Part shown: positions 1 to 13,300 of the stretch, one piece after another
Layout of the letters: every line of letters starts with the position of its first letter
Position numbering within the stretch: the first letter of the stretch is position 1
Assembly (NCBI GenBank): GCA_030867875.1
Contig: JAOWCC010000936.1
Coordinates: forward strand, 13,462,095-13,526,094
Direction: 5' to 3'
Origin: Actinernus sp. WN-2022
Taxonomy: Eukaryota; Cnidaria; Anthozoa; Actiniaria; Actinernidae
Length of the DNA: 64,000 bases
Position numbers and translations under genes: made by a program
Notes under the pieces: model-generated
What the model saw: the letters and a program-made list of their open reading frames with translations, nothing else
Databases searched by the model: none
What the model was told of the DNA's origin: nothing

Positions 1-1293
1 TTTGTCGAATCGCTTCGCCTCTCTGTCTCGGTCCTTTCTCCGGAATTCCTCTACTCGCCACTCTAGTCCGGGATTCGAAGAAATATTCGAACTAAAGTTT
101 CATTTTAAAAAGAATATATTCAAAAGTTAAGATAAAAGAAAGTCAGTGAAGCATATATACCTATGAATAATTACACGATGGCCCAAACTAGGAATGGATT
201 TCGAAAGATTCGAGAGTCACATAACAACAACAACGATCTTTCTGATTTTCGTAGCCTACGGAAATGATTTGCGCGCGCAAAGCACCATGGGCTCGGACAC
301 AGGGTCTTTAAGAAAAATAAGAAAGTGTTAGATGACTTGACATTTCACAAAGAAACATGCCTTGTAACCAATAAGGACTCGGACCATTATTACTATAATT
401 AGCCAATACATGTAAAATATCACATAATGATATCCACATTTTTATTATATTTTTACTAAGTTACATATTTTTTATATTACTATTATTACTATTACTACTA
501 TTATTACCTTGTAACAAATAAGGACTCAGACTATTATTACTATAACTAGCTAATACATGTAAATTATCACATAATGATATCCATTTTACTTAAGAATCGA
601 ACTTAGCATTATCTTATAGTTTATATTATATTAATATAGTTTGCATGTATTTTGTATTTTACATGTTTTTAGATTATTGTTATTATCACTCTGTATTTAG
701 CATAGCAGGTCCACATCAGCTATCCAGCTGCCATTAACCTAACCTGCTTAAACAAATAAAGTATGTATGTATGTATGTATAGTAGAATATGTTAAATATA
801 ATCGTCACCAGATTCGACGGGGCTTTCAAAAATCCTCGTGAGAATTTCAAATGCCTCTGGCTACGCCCCCCGCCATTTGAAATTTCACGCGGATTTTAAA
901 CCCCCGTCGAAACCGGTATATGACACATTACTTCACTTGTCGCGCACAATCTGTGAGGCCCGCACTGAAATTAACTTGATTATGTTGTCCGATAATCAGT
1001 AGTCAATTTCATTGGTTGGAAACCTTAATGCGTGACAAGTGAAGCATACATTTGTATATCAACGACACTCGCACAGTTATATGCACAAGGTTTGGCATTT
1101 TCGTGCACTGAACTGGATGAAAAAACTTGGCGTTATGCATGGGAATTTTAACCGTACGTGATATATAACCCTTTGATATTGATAGCGCCCTTTGATCCGT
1201 TATCAACTATTGTCATTTCTAGACTCCCGCGGGCGATTCACTGCGAGCTTGGCACCTTCCTCGTGCTTCGCGGTAGTAATTGACAAGTTTAAA
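1..1293. other. 5' flank: repeats, no gene recognised
   Basis: No coding evidence. It holds an ~80-bp direct duplication (about 359-442 and 506-591, sharing CCTTGTAAC.AATAAGGACTC), a tail-like AAATAAAG with (GTAT)n at about 758-780 that resembles a LINE 3' end, and a foldback element at 814-910. No convincing TATA or CpG-rich promoter was seen before the start codon. Confidence 0.5.
814..910. repeat. Foldback MITE
   Basis: Imperfect inverted repeat: the left arm begins TCGACGGGGCTTTCAAAAAT and the right arm ends with the complement (…CCCCCGTCGA). CATTTGAAATTTCAC-type sequence forms the inner stem. Confidence 0.6.
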
Positions 1294-1380
1294 ATGACGA
1301 CTACAAGATTTGCTACATTCGTGACAGTGACTCACTTCGTATTCTGGTCTTTCGTGTTCAATAACAACGAAATATCTGAG
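1294..1380 (+). CDS. Exon 1: start and signal peptide
   Basis: ATG at 1294 opens 29 codons ending in phase 0 before GTAGGT. The peptide begins [10 protein letters not shown] and has a hydrophobic stretch rich in F, V and W, fitting a signal peptide. The context AAAATGA is acceptable. No earlier in-frame exon was found, and the 5' UTR boundary is unknown. Confidence 0.65.
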
Positions 1381-4300
1381 GTAGGTAATACATGAATGAA
1401 CTCTGGGTAAGCTTCAATGCCGACAGCGCTAGGAGAAGAATATAATAGCTTCCGCAGATTAGTATTATACATCAGAAGGTTTCCAAATAGCAGCATATAG
1501 TTTTAGCGATGTCGGATTTATTTTCGTTTTACCGACACATTACTCTGTTTTCCAGGCTAAAGAAAAAGAAATCCCAAGATTGGAGCTTCACAAATTCATG
1601 GCAAGAAACCGCGAAGATCTGCTAAGATTATTCGATAGTGAAAACGCAGAAACTGGTAAGCCGAAGAATCATACCGCATCGCAATAACAAATAATTATAT
1701 TGCGCACAGGTGAAAATATCATTTGATTATAAACGTCTGTGAAGGAAATTAAATTTTCAAGTCATCGGAAAAAGAACGTTTAGAATGCATGATTATGTCC
1801 TTGATAAAATTTTAACTGAAATAAATTTGTATGCACCGTTGCGATCACAATACCAGGAGTCATTCGTACCGTCCTAATATAATCGATCTTAGGGAATTTT
1901 ACATTTCGTTGGTCTCGGCTATTTTTATAAGCACTTAGCCTGGGTTGTCGAACGGGATAAATGATAAATTTACACTGATGATAAATTCTGTAAAATGCCA
2001 AGATCATTCATATCATCGGTGTAGGTCTATTAACCTTTAAGTACTGTAAGTCGGCTTCTTAATGCATGTTGTTGTTGTACATGTACCTCAAACTGGCTTA
2101 AAAATGACAATAGAAATAGCATAACTTAGACGGCCCGTTGAGCTTTTCATGAACTTCTTACACAGTCACTGACCATTTTTTTATGTATTTAGTAATATTA
2201 TTTTTGTTCCAATGAGGGCTACTTACGGGCATGATACTGCATACGGTTATTGCTTGGCAGATTTTGTGTCATATAAGATGTCAAGGAACCTACTTGCGAG
2301 TGTTCAGTGTTGCATCGCGTTGTGAAATGTATTTTAGATTTGTGATTATTAAGCATGAAGTTATACACTATTGTGATTTTGAACCGTCCATGCAAATCAG
2401 AGCGCAGCTAGAAATTGGCATCATTTTTAGGTGAGCTATATCACAGTTGAAATTGCATCTTAAAGAACTTAGTTTAGCCGTCAGATGAGTCTTTTCAGTG
2501 TTGTGATTATTTAGCTTCGTGGCTGAGTTCTAATTTAGTCATAGCCACGCGAGGCTGTTAACACAACGTCACAGAGCGAAATCAACACCATAGAACTGAG
2601 CACAGTGTATGGCCCTGTTTTACTGGGATCCCGGGGTGTGAACTTTGAACAACGAGTTGAGCAAGAGCTCACGGGACCAAGGCAATACCTCGCCCAAGTT
2701 GGACAACTCATTTGCGGTTCATCAATTTGTTTTTATAACAAAAGACAACTTAGGTAGAAATATTGGGCCAACTTAGCTTTCGAAGGTCAGTTTGTTCGCC
2801 AAAACAGAAAGCTGCACTGGGATATATATATGTGTATTACTTGAACGTTCCATCGGTAGCAGCATTTCCATCTAACTTATAATTATGCTGTGACAGCTAA
2901 ACGTGAGATATATAGCTAGATTTTTAACATGACAAAGTGTGTCAAAATGACAATAAAAAACGTATTATTATATTATTCGCCAAAACGTCAAATGACGGTA
3001 GACTGCGAGCAGACCCTCCTTTTCCCTCCATTGACATTTTCTCTTCGCTCGCAAATTAATGCACAGGTAGCCCAAGCTTGGGATCTGTATAATATTTAAT
3101 TACAGCATTTGTATGGGATTTTTTAGTTTTCCATGTACAACGTAAATCTTGAATAAAACTCGACAAAAACCTATACAGTGTCTTCTTGTGTTCCTTAACT
3201 ATGTCTGTGCCATGTTACAGCGAATTTCAGCAAAATTTTCCCTTAAAACCCCTAAAGTATGGGTTAGGGTTTTAAGGGAAAATTTTGCTGAAATTCGCTG
3301 TAACATGGCACAGACATAGTTAAGGAACACAAGAAGACACTGTATAGGTTTTTGTCGAGTTTTATTCAAGATTTACGTTGTACATGGAAAACTAAAAAAT
3401 CCCATACAAATGCTGTTAAATATTATACAGATCCCAAGCTTGGGCTACCTGTGATTAATGGAGGGACTGCTCGCAGTCTAATGACGGTACAATAATATAT
3501 AATTGCTCCAGGCATTCTGTATTTTTATATTTATTCTCAATGACCTAGCGTTTTGTGTAGTACGTGTCACATTACGTCCATTTCCTGGTGTGACGTACAT
3601 AGCAAAATAGTATAGCTCTTCAGATGCATTCTTGTATAGACACATGTTGAAGATGGCTATTTGGCTATAAGACAATATATTCTAAACATGTATTTATGAG
3701 GCGGAATATCAGGTTGCAGCACGTTAATTCAAATTCACTTCTAAGTCAGTATCCAAACTTTTTGTAGCTACATGAATTTGATCGGTTAAAACGACACTAG
3801 TATCCTCTAAATTCGTACTTTTAACTTGTAAACTCGGAAAATTAATTACTGACAGTACAGACAGTGACTAATCATACAGGAAATGCATAAACCTGTATAG
3901 ACATGTGGTTTTATGAAATCTAACAGTAAACTGTGTCAGCATTGTATATATTTATTTTCACTTAAATGATCAGCAATGTCTTAAAATAATGTCACATGAT
4001 GATAAACTTTATTTGTGTTCAGGATCACCATGGATCTTGTAGTATTGTGCACAGCTTGAAGTAAGATATATATTTCACTGCACTGTGTATGGCACGCTTA
4101 GCCATGGCTGGTATTTTCCTATCTTCTTAAGCTCTGGAAAAATGTCACGTTTAAACCATAAAACCGGCAGTTCTAATCCGAAAAGAAAAATGAGTCCATT
4201 TTAACAGCTATATGGGGCTTCATGAGCGAAAAATGATCCGATTCTCTTGGCAAAGGAATTCACTCAAATAAAAACGAGAGCGAAATAAGTTAATTAAACT

Positions 4301-7300
4301 TTTCCGTCGCCCACTTAGTCGCTCGCCGATGTTAGTCAGGTTTAGCTAACCGTAGTGCTACAAATGTTGAAGCTGCTGGGCTTTCATAGCTCTACGTGGC
4401 CATCAATATCGAACTGAGATTCGAATTTGAAACGATAAAATTAAATAATGGCGATCGTGAAGTAGAAGTTTTAATTTAAAAAATATGCGTTCTCCGTTCA
4501 GATAAACCAGCATATATATAGGGCCTGTGTTTATATCGTTACGTTCTCTATACAATTCTCGTCACATGAATGTGGAGACATATCTACGTTCCTGGATCCC
4601 AGCCTTTTGTTTTAAGTAAAGCATACTCGTTGCACGAAATCTATGAATACAATATGTCCCCTCAAAATCATGTATTAGATACATGTGTTGAAGTAATTTA
4701 AGTGGTCTGTTTTCATAGATAATCTACGCACTCGACGTAAATGACTCTATTGGATACCTAAGCACTTAACTAATGGTTTTCTATTTGCCAAGAAAATGAC
4801 AGCTATTAATCAGACTATGATTATGTCCCAACATGTTGGTAATATGATAAAGGCAATTTATAAGTGGAATATATAATTATGGATTAATGTCATCACAGGG
4901 TCACGAGCAATAATGCGGTCATCCCTTCATGTAGGACGACACGAATTGCTACCAAATTGTATTGTATTGTATTCTATTGTATTGTGTTGCGTTCTATTGT
5001 TGTATTGAATTGTATTGTGTTGTATTCTATTGTATTTTTGGTAAAAAATCGTGTCGTCCTACATAAAGGGATTGCCAATAATGCGACGTGATTCTGCTCT
5101 GCTGGATACTGAAGTTTGTAAGCTCTTTTAACTCGTGGATGCACGCATATGCAGGAACGAGATATTGGGGTTAGGTGGAATTTCATTTCCGAATGCCGTA
5201 TCCTTTTCCGAAGATGTATGTTAGCAAAATTCGTACTGATGTTCGGAATATGCTCGGTATATGAGGGCTAACTCGTTTATATTACTGGAAGGCGGCACAA
5301 ACCTGGACAGACATGGCAGTGGGTCCCTATCAATCACTTAGTGGTGATGACGTAACGACAACGTCATCGGTCACGTTATTATAAGTACATGCCCATATCT
5401 CCCACATTTCTAATGCCAGACAGTTCAAACTTGGACAGGCATTGTATTGGATCCCGGTGATTCATTTAGTGATGATGACGTAAGGATGACGGTCACGTGA
5501 TTTTTAGTATATCCCCGCATCTCCTTCATTTCTAATGGCAGGCGGCTCTAAACGTTGACTTACATTTTTAAAATACTTTATTTAACCACCTGCGGTTAGC
5601 TCAGTGGCTAAGCTTCGGTCTGTCGTACGGGAGGTCTTTGTTTCAAAATCTCGGCCGCCAGACCAACACCCAGGGAGTAGATAGCGCTGCCTTTGTGAAA
5701 CAATTTCCTTCTCGAAATGCAAATTGTTAGGCCTTCTCGCCTTCTAGGATAATAACAGTAAATCGTAGGAAATCTAAGACCAGGTTGTCTCTCCACCTTC
5801 GAGTAGTAACAAAGAATGCATCCCTAAAAATATGTAATATATGTAATATATGTAAATATGTAATATATTGCTGGTTTTCACTCAATCCCCAGAGATTCAA
5901 ATGACAAAGGGCATGGCGGCCATGTTGGTGCCCCAACAAAAGAAGCTAACGAGGAATCTATTGTTTAAGGGCACCAACATGGCGGCTATGACGTCAAGTG
6001 AAAACCAGCAATAACAGTAAATCGTAGGAAATCTAAGACCAGGTTGTCTCTCCACCTTCGAGTAGTAGCAAAGAATGCATCCCTAAAAATATATATCTAT
6101 ATAATGTGTTTAGCGACTTTTTGTGCTTCACGGCTGATCATTCTTTTAAATCACTTATATAATTTGTTTTCTAGTTCCAGAATACGAAGTAATACGCATT
6201 TTGTTACATCGGACACGAAGAGATATCGATCAAATTCAAAAGCAGTATCGATTATCTGCATTCCAAAAAGACTTTAATTTAGTACTTCAGCCGAATGATG
6301 ACGTTGTATCGCCGAACCTCGTTGTGATGCGAAAAAGGAGTGACAAGCTGTGGACAAAAGAACTTCACACACCAGAAGGACAGTTCTATCATGGTCACGT
6401 GACAGATGTTCCACATTCCCATGTTGCTGTTCGGGAACTGGGCCAAGGAGAACTGGTATGAACGAATTTATCATGTTTTTCGCTGACAATGGAATTACGT
6501 GTTTAGAATAATGGGCCTTCCTTTGTCGTTTCTCCTTAGTCAGGTATTTGAGAAAAAAGGAAAAAAGATGGCCGAGTGAAAGCTGAGGCCTGCGTGATAG
6601 GTAATCAATTTTAGTTAAATTTTAAAAAGGATGCAAGGACTTCTGTTACAAAAAAAGTATTGCCGGATCTGTGGAGATCAGTATCAGCAGAAGGAATTAA
6701 GCGAAGAGTACAACATACATTAAACAATGGACACTATTACTTTCTTTCGTTAAACGAATCATACAATTATAATAGACTGAAATGACGAAATTCCACAAAA
6801 GCAAAGAAAAATATGTCCACATATTATACAACGAAGAAATAAAAAAATCGTTCATTTTCTTTAATTTGTCAGCAAAAAACAGGATTCATATCTGCAGATG
6901 ATATAACCACGTTTACACGTCTTACAACTTTCACTGCTCGATGATTACGAAATTGGCGGAGCGTCTTTTCCTCTAAATATTGATGATAAAAGTTATGCAA
7001 GTATCTTTTTGTCTCTTCGTTTCCATTCTAGAGTGGTGCTATTTTTAGTGGTGACCACGCCTATAAGATCGAGCCAGTCCCCGACCACATCCGAAGACGA
7101 GCAGCACTCAAGGGATCTGGGTACCACGTCATCTCGAGACGGAGCCTGCGAGAACGGAGGTCTGATGAACCGCTGTCTGGCGTCTTTCCCGAACATTTCA
7201 AAGGTATAAACATGGTTCAAATAGGTTTATTTCGGCGACATGTTCGATGAAGGTGCATTCATGTAAACTATGGTTTTTATGTTGCATTATGAAATAATAC

Positions 7301-10300
7301 ATACTCCTGGCTCCAATATATAGCTGTAGGGTTTGTTTCTAATACTTTTTCTAAACAAATATTTCAGTTGAAAGAACAGATATGTTGGATACTTCGAAAA
7401 GAAGTCAACGCACTCGGCGGGATCTGGGTTCTAAGATAATCGAGGTTATGATAACGCTAGATAAACCAACAACTGATTACTTTGGCAACCAGAGCATGAA
7501 CTATGTTCTAGCCATTGCTAACATGGTAAGCATACATATACATAGTTGTGAAATTAATATGGTCATAGTAAGTTTAGGTAATAGCGAGTGATATTACGAA
7601 CAGTTTTGAAATATCATGAGCTGTACATATTTATGCCAAATATCATTACTAATCATGATATTATTTGTTTATAATATGATCTAAGAAATTTACTGAACAA
7701 GACAATCAGATGTTCTTTCAGGTGCACCGACTTTGTTTGCTTCTTTGAGGTCAAGTGAAAAATTGAAAATCCTGCAAAAAGCGAAGTTTGATTTCAGGCA
7801 GTTCATCGAGCATAATTAAACAATAACACAGTTGTCAAACCGGGAGGGCACCGCTTGCATAATAAAGCTAGGTATGTGAGGTGTTCTCTTCGGAGCCCGA
7901 CACGATTTGCCAAAAAAAAGTAGTGAAGGTATTTTTATTAACAAGAATTTCCATGAAATGTATGACAATCAACCCGAATTGATACATGATTTGTTCCAGA
8001 ACAAGACCAAATTGGGCTCAAACCTGGACACGGCACCGCCGCACATATCACTCACGTCGTGTACTTATGTGTCCCGGAGTTTGAAATACCACTCCTTGGA
8101 GATTGTAATTTCACTATTACGTTGAAATACCACTCCTCTTAGCTAATCAGATTGCATGAATTTCTTAGTTCATGTTATAATACAATCATGTAATACATAA
8201 TAAAACAAAACAACCAGTTCAAGAATAATATGAATAGCAATAAAAAATCAGAAAAGGTTTTCTCGTGCATGTTGCACCGCCCGTTGCAATACAAGATTTC
8301 CTTAACGTTATGGTGCATCTGTTTAACCAAGTCCGCATGTGTGTTATGCTTATTCAGTTCAATAACAATATTAGGGGTTCACTATTTCTCAACACGTTTC
8401 TTTGCATGTGTTGGACCTGGTCTTTGATGGAATGCACAATATAATATGTGCAATTGCAATACACAATGTAACGTGCAGCGTGCAACATGCAAAATGCATG
8501 CATTAGACAACCATTTTCGGAACAGCTGTATGTATATTAACTTGTTCAGGACATTCGATCTTCATGTTCGGATATAAATGGCAATGAAGTGGAATAATGC
8601 ACAGGCGTCAAAGAAACTTAACCAAATTGTTCATTATATACAGGCAAACCGTCTTTACAAGGACCCGTCAATTGGTTTTGAATGCTCGTGGACTCTCACA
8701 AAAGTCTTCTTGATAGAATCTTACGTAGTAAGTATTGGTTGGCATCAATTTTCTGTAATCTGTTTTCTTCCCTTTCTATTTCTATAAACTTTTCAGGAGA
8801 AAAAGACAAACGAGGAAAGATTTAGAAATCAATTTAAATAATCGACATCCAACTAAAAAGAAAATACCTTTGATCTTTGCAATGCGTACACATACAGATG
8901 CACGCGTACAATGACATATGGGCCGCGTCAGGCAAAAAGGGCCCGGACAACATTCAAGTTAAATTATTCCTACAATGGTGTTCCTAATAACAGGTTGAAG
9001 ATTGTATTGTATTCTTGACGAGGAGTGCTACATTTCAATCCTAACAATAAATGTCAGTTTCAAGAAATCGACAACAAAAATCAGTGGTGAAATTTACGTG
9101 ATTTTTATGCAAGAGCCCGATTACGAATATGACCACAAAAAATAGGAATCCTGTCAGAGGGGATGATTTTGATATATGACATTCTTTTATACCTGCTGGC
9201 ATTAAAGAGTAAAAAAATAAATAAGATGAACAAGATGATCGCTTTTTGGCCAAAAAAGTGTCTTTTCTTCAGTCATGCTGCTGCCCGTAGCTCAAAATAT
9301 GATTTTAGCAATAGTACAAGTTACACCTTGAAACAATCGTCTGATGATAGGGAATCATTTGCGCCTGCTAAAATTGTGATCACACTTTTCTGTAAAAAGA
9401 TCGTAAATTTCGTCCTCGATTTCACTTGTCAATTTCATGAAATCAACATTACTTACTAGTAGCACAATGGGGCGCTCGCGATGCATATTGTAATCGCACC
9501 ACAAGTATAAAAAACATGGCACAATTTCAAAATAGATGTACATATTATGTCGTCCGGGCCTTTTTTGCCTGACGCGGCCCATATTTGTGTTGTAAAATGT
9601 GTTATGTTATCAGGTTGCGCAGTACATTTTATATTACCAGGCAGCGCAATGCATCATGGATGTTATCGCGGGCTCAGGTCAAGGACGAAGAACGTGGCGT
9701 CCATCTTGGAAACACATGTTTGTACATGGGCTTTCGTATGTTTAGTTGTATTAAAGATAACTAGTTTACAGTTGAATGAGACTCAACAAAAGGTATAGAA
9801 GCCGCTTTCTTACGAATCTAATAAAATAGGTTTGATACCTGTAAACGTTTAAATAACATGATATAGCTACTTACTAATTTTCCTGTCGATATCTGACCCA
9901 CAGGCAGCACTTGACATCAACAACAATGCCATTGACTCTGCCGCTAGGTACATGAGTGTGTTCAGTAAATGGATTCAAACACAAAATACACCCGCTGGTC
10001 AGATAGAGCACTTTGACAACGCCGTCTTACTCACAAGGTACGATACGCGACTTCTTACATGGATAGGATAGAAATGTGTCACTTATTATACCATAACGCT
10101 ATACGAACACTTACCACATTTAAACATTTCTTTTGACAGAAAAACATGTGGAGTAAATGTATGTGCCCTCAACGGTAAATACAACTTGTATTTCAACTTT
10201 TAAATATGTAACTGTATCTTCTACTGCTAGTGGGGTTTTAACAAACGTACCCCTTTCACTATTAATTCTATATCAAATCATACACAGTGAATATTAAATT

Positions 10301-13300
10301 ATCGGAACGATTAGTAAAATAAACGAAAGTAATATTTCCTAACAAAATTGATCATACTGGGCTCATTCGTGGCATTTCAGTACAGTTTTTAATGCTAATT
10401 AAATACTAGATGTGATATTTGCAACGTTAAAAAGGTACGTTGCTGCAGCTACCTGTTTACTTTGTTTACAGGTGTTGCTTACTTTGACGTTCCGTGCAGT
10501 CAGACTCTGGGAGTCAGTGTTAACGATGCTCGAAGTGTAGGGTCTGCCTTCTCTGTTGTCCACGAGATGGGCCACAAGTAAGACAATAATACATCTTTAT
10601 AATATACTCAACAAAATATCCGGAATCTGATTGGTCAATAGCGAGTGCATAAAAATAAGGTTACAGAGTGCACAGTTGAATGTACAGTCCTCAGAGAAGG
10701 TAGTGTGTGTGGTGACACAAATAGGGGAAATGTTAGTGGCAGAGTTAAATTAAATTGATGTATTTCTTTTTATGTATAAACATTTCATTAATAATTTACA
10801 AGGGTGCTAGCCAATCAAAACGCAGCATTCAAGTTACGTGGATACCCATTTAAACCAGAAGTCCATAACCTAATATAACGGCGCTTAGCATACCTTAATC
10901 GACTTTTAGTTGATCATACAAGTGTTTATCTTCCGCGCCGACGCAGATCAACACTAGTTTTACATGAACTAATCACCCATCATAACCCAATATATCTTTG
11001 TAGTTAGTTATATTAGTGATTCTGTATCACATTATGCAGAATACTAATAAGCTCTATTAGTATTCTGTATCAAATGATACAGAACACTAAGCTAATGTAC
11101 ACGCAAAATAATGCCAGATGATGAGCCTAAAGGATCATAAACATCACAGTGGAGATATGTTGATTTGGCTCCCCAACCCAGCTGATAATATTAAGCGTCG
11201 AGAGCTTTGAATGCAGAAACTCTCCTCAAGAACGTTCTCGAAGTCTGAAGAAGGTTTACGACCAAGACATCCATGTGACCCAAAGATGTCTGCAGATGAC
11301 TCCGAGGCGAAGAAAGACGTTACGGTTAATGCGATTGCTGTAGATAACAGCATACATACGGTGAACAAGCTAATGACACACTTCTCGTGTTGGATGATTT
11401 CAAAAATTTGAAAGAACGCAGTGTGCTATTACAGTGTAGCAGAGTTCGGAAGAAACTAGCAGAGCAACTCCGGGGAATTCCTATCAAAGAGTCAGTCGTA
11501 TCCGATGAAGGTACTCAACAAGCCACAGACACCAGAAGTGTCCACCGTGATGCACAGCATTGCTTGACCATACACTATTTGGTAGTACTGAGAGAGAGAT
11601 TCTGCTTTTTACTCAGCGACAATCATTACGATGAGATATCTGTCTAAAACAAGATTGACAAGCACGACGACAAGACGAATAGGGAACAAGAGAAGAAAAA
11701 GGCAAAAACTAAGGTAAAGGTAGTTATTTATTCTCGGATTGAGGATTATTAGCCATCGATCTAGCTTGTGAAAGCTAATTACCGATATTAATCAATTCTA
11801 AGTTATACGATTTAACGGGATGGTGGAAGAAATTAGAACAGGCTGTTATACCGGGTAACGTACCCCAATCCGGAAGACTAAGTAGATCTGCTACGTCAGA
11901 GGAATCCAAGCCGCCTCTCATCTTGCCAAAATATTCTAATGTATCGAAACCTATCCTTCTTCAGATACACGAGGATGTCAATCATGAAATCACATGATCT
12001 CTCGTTTGCACCAGAAGTGTTGGACGTGAATGCCAACTTTGCTTCAAGAAGAGTATACGTGCAGAGTGCTTTAGATGTCACCGACGACAGAGGGCAAATG
12101 GTGGAGAACAGAATATGGCGGATCTACCATTTACTAGAGGTTGACTACTTCGGACCTATTGAAGTGAAACGTGGCCTCGGCGCAGTAAGACATGTGGTGT
12201 ATTGTTCACATTATTGGCACTTATAGCAATTCACATTGTCGCTCATACCTTAGTTATCGACTCCTGTATAGATAAACATCATCGTTTGTTGGAGAGTTCA
12301 AGTCAAAGACATCGGGCCTGATAATGGTACCAACTTTAAGGCAGCCGAACGCGACTCAGAGAGGCAATCAAGATTTTAGATCAATCCAAGTGGACCTTTA
12401 ACTCACCTACTGGCTTATGGTGGCGTTTGGGAGTGACAGATAGGAACCGTCAGGGAGATCTTGTGAACCACATTTAACGAGAAAATACTAGACGACGAGG
12501 GCTTCAAAAACACTGCTGTGTGAAGTAGAGGCTGCTATCTCTGATCGTCCATCATTTTGTTCTCCAATGAACCAAACTATTTGAAGGCCTTAACACCCAA
12601 TCACTTGTCGCTGTTGAAAACAAAGCATAACCTCCGTGATAGTTCTTGGTTTTTGAGTAAACTTGTTTTATTAATCTTGGTGTTTTCCTTTTCCTTTTCT
12701 AGTCTGGGGGCGCCACACGACTCTGGTACCTGCGCTAAAGGACACATCATGCAGGCTGGTCAATCTTCAGGTCCCAATGCCTTCAAGTGGTCTTCATGTA
12801 GTAGTGAGATACTGAAGAAGACATTTAGGTGGGTAGAGTACAATAATTACATTTAAGATAATGTTACTGGTGCCTGCGCTAAAGGACACATCATGCAGGC
12901 TGATCAATCTACAGGTATAAATGCCTTCAAGTGGTCTTTTTGTAGTATTGAAGTTAGTTTTCTCTAATCTGATGCCAGACGACTAGCCTTACCTATGAGA
13001 GCAAACTGAAGTTTGTTTAACATCTGCCCTAATGTCGTCTTCTATTTTGTATATTTACAGTAAAGCCAAATGCTACGACAACCGTCCTCCAACCAACATC
13101 ACTTTACCCAGACTCCCACCCGGTCATTACTTTGATGGCAACGAGCAGTGTCGACTTGCAAATGGTCCTTCCTACGGATTGTGTCCTGTCACAACGGTAG
13201 GCATGTTACGTACAATAGGCACTGTTATTATATGGCAGCTCAGTGAGCGGGCAAGATGACTTGAATGATGCAATCTGATTGGTTGCCCAGCGGGCAAGAT

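Larger units (their letters stand above)
1656..6174. other. Intron 2, filled with repeats
   Basis: No ORF with protein-like content. It contains the long palindrome at 2990-3490, a (TATTG)n MITE at 4921-5074, a ~125-bp tandem repeat at 5283-5560, a tRNA-derived fragment at 5588-5660 and a MITE between long direct repeats at 5752-6096. The stretch 3500-4920 shows nothing recognisable. Confidence 0.6.

Noticed and set aside
3241..3275. Interstitial telomere repeat
   Set aside because: A single GGTTAGGG word at the palindrome centre is too short to call telomeric.
4957..5035. CRISPR-like or regulatory tandem array
   Set aside because: It is a degenerate TATTG microsatellite inside a MITE, with no spacer structure.
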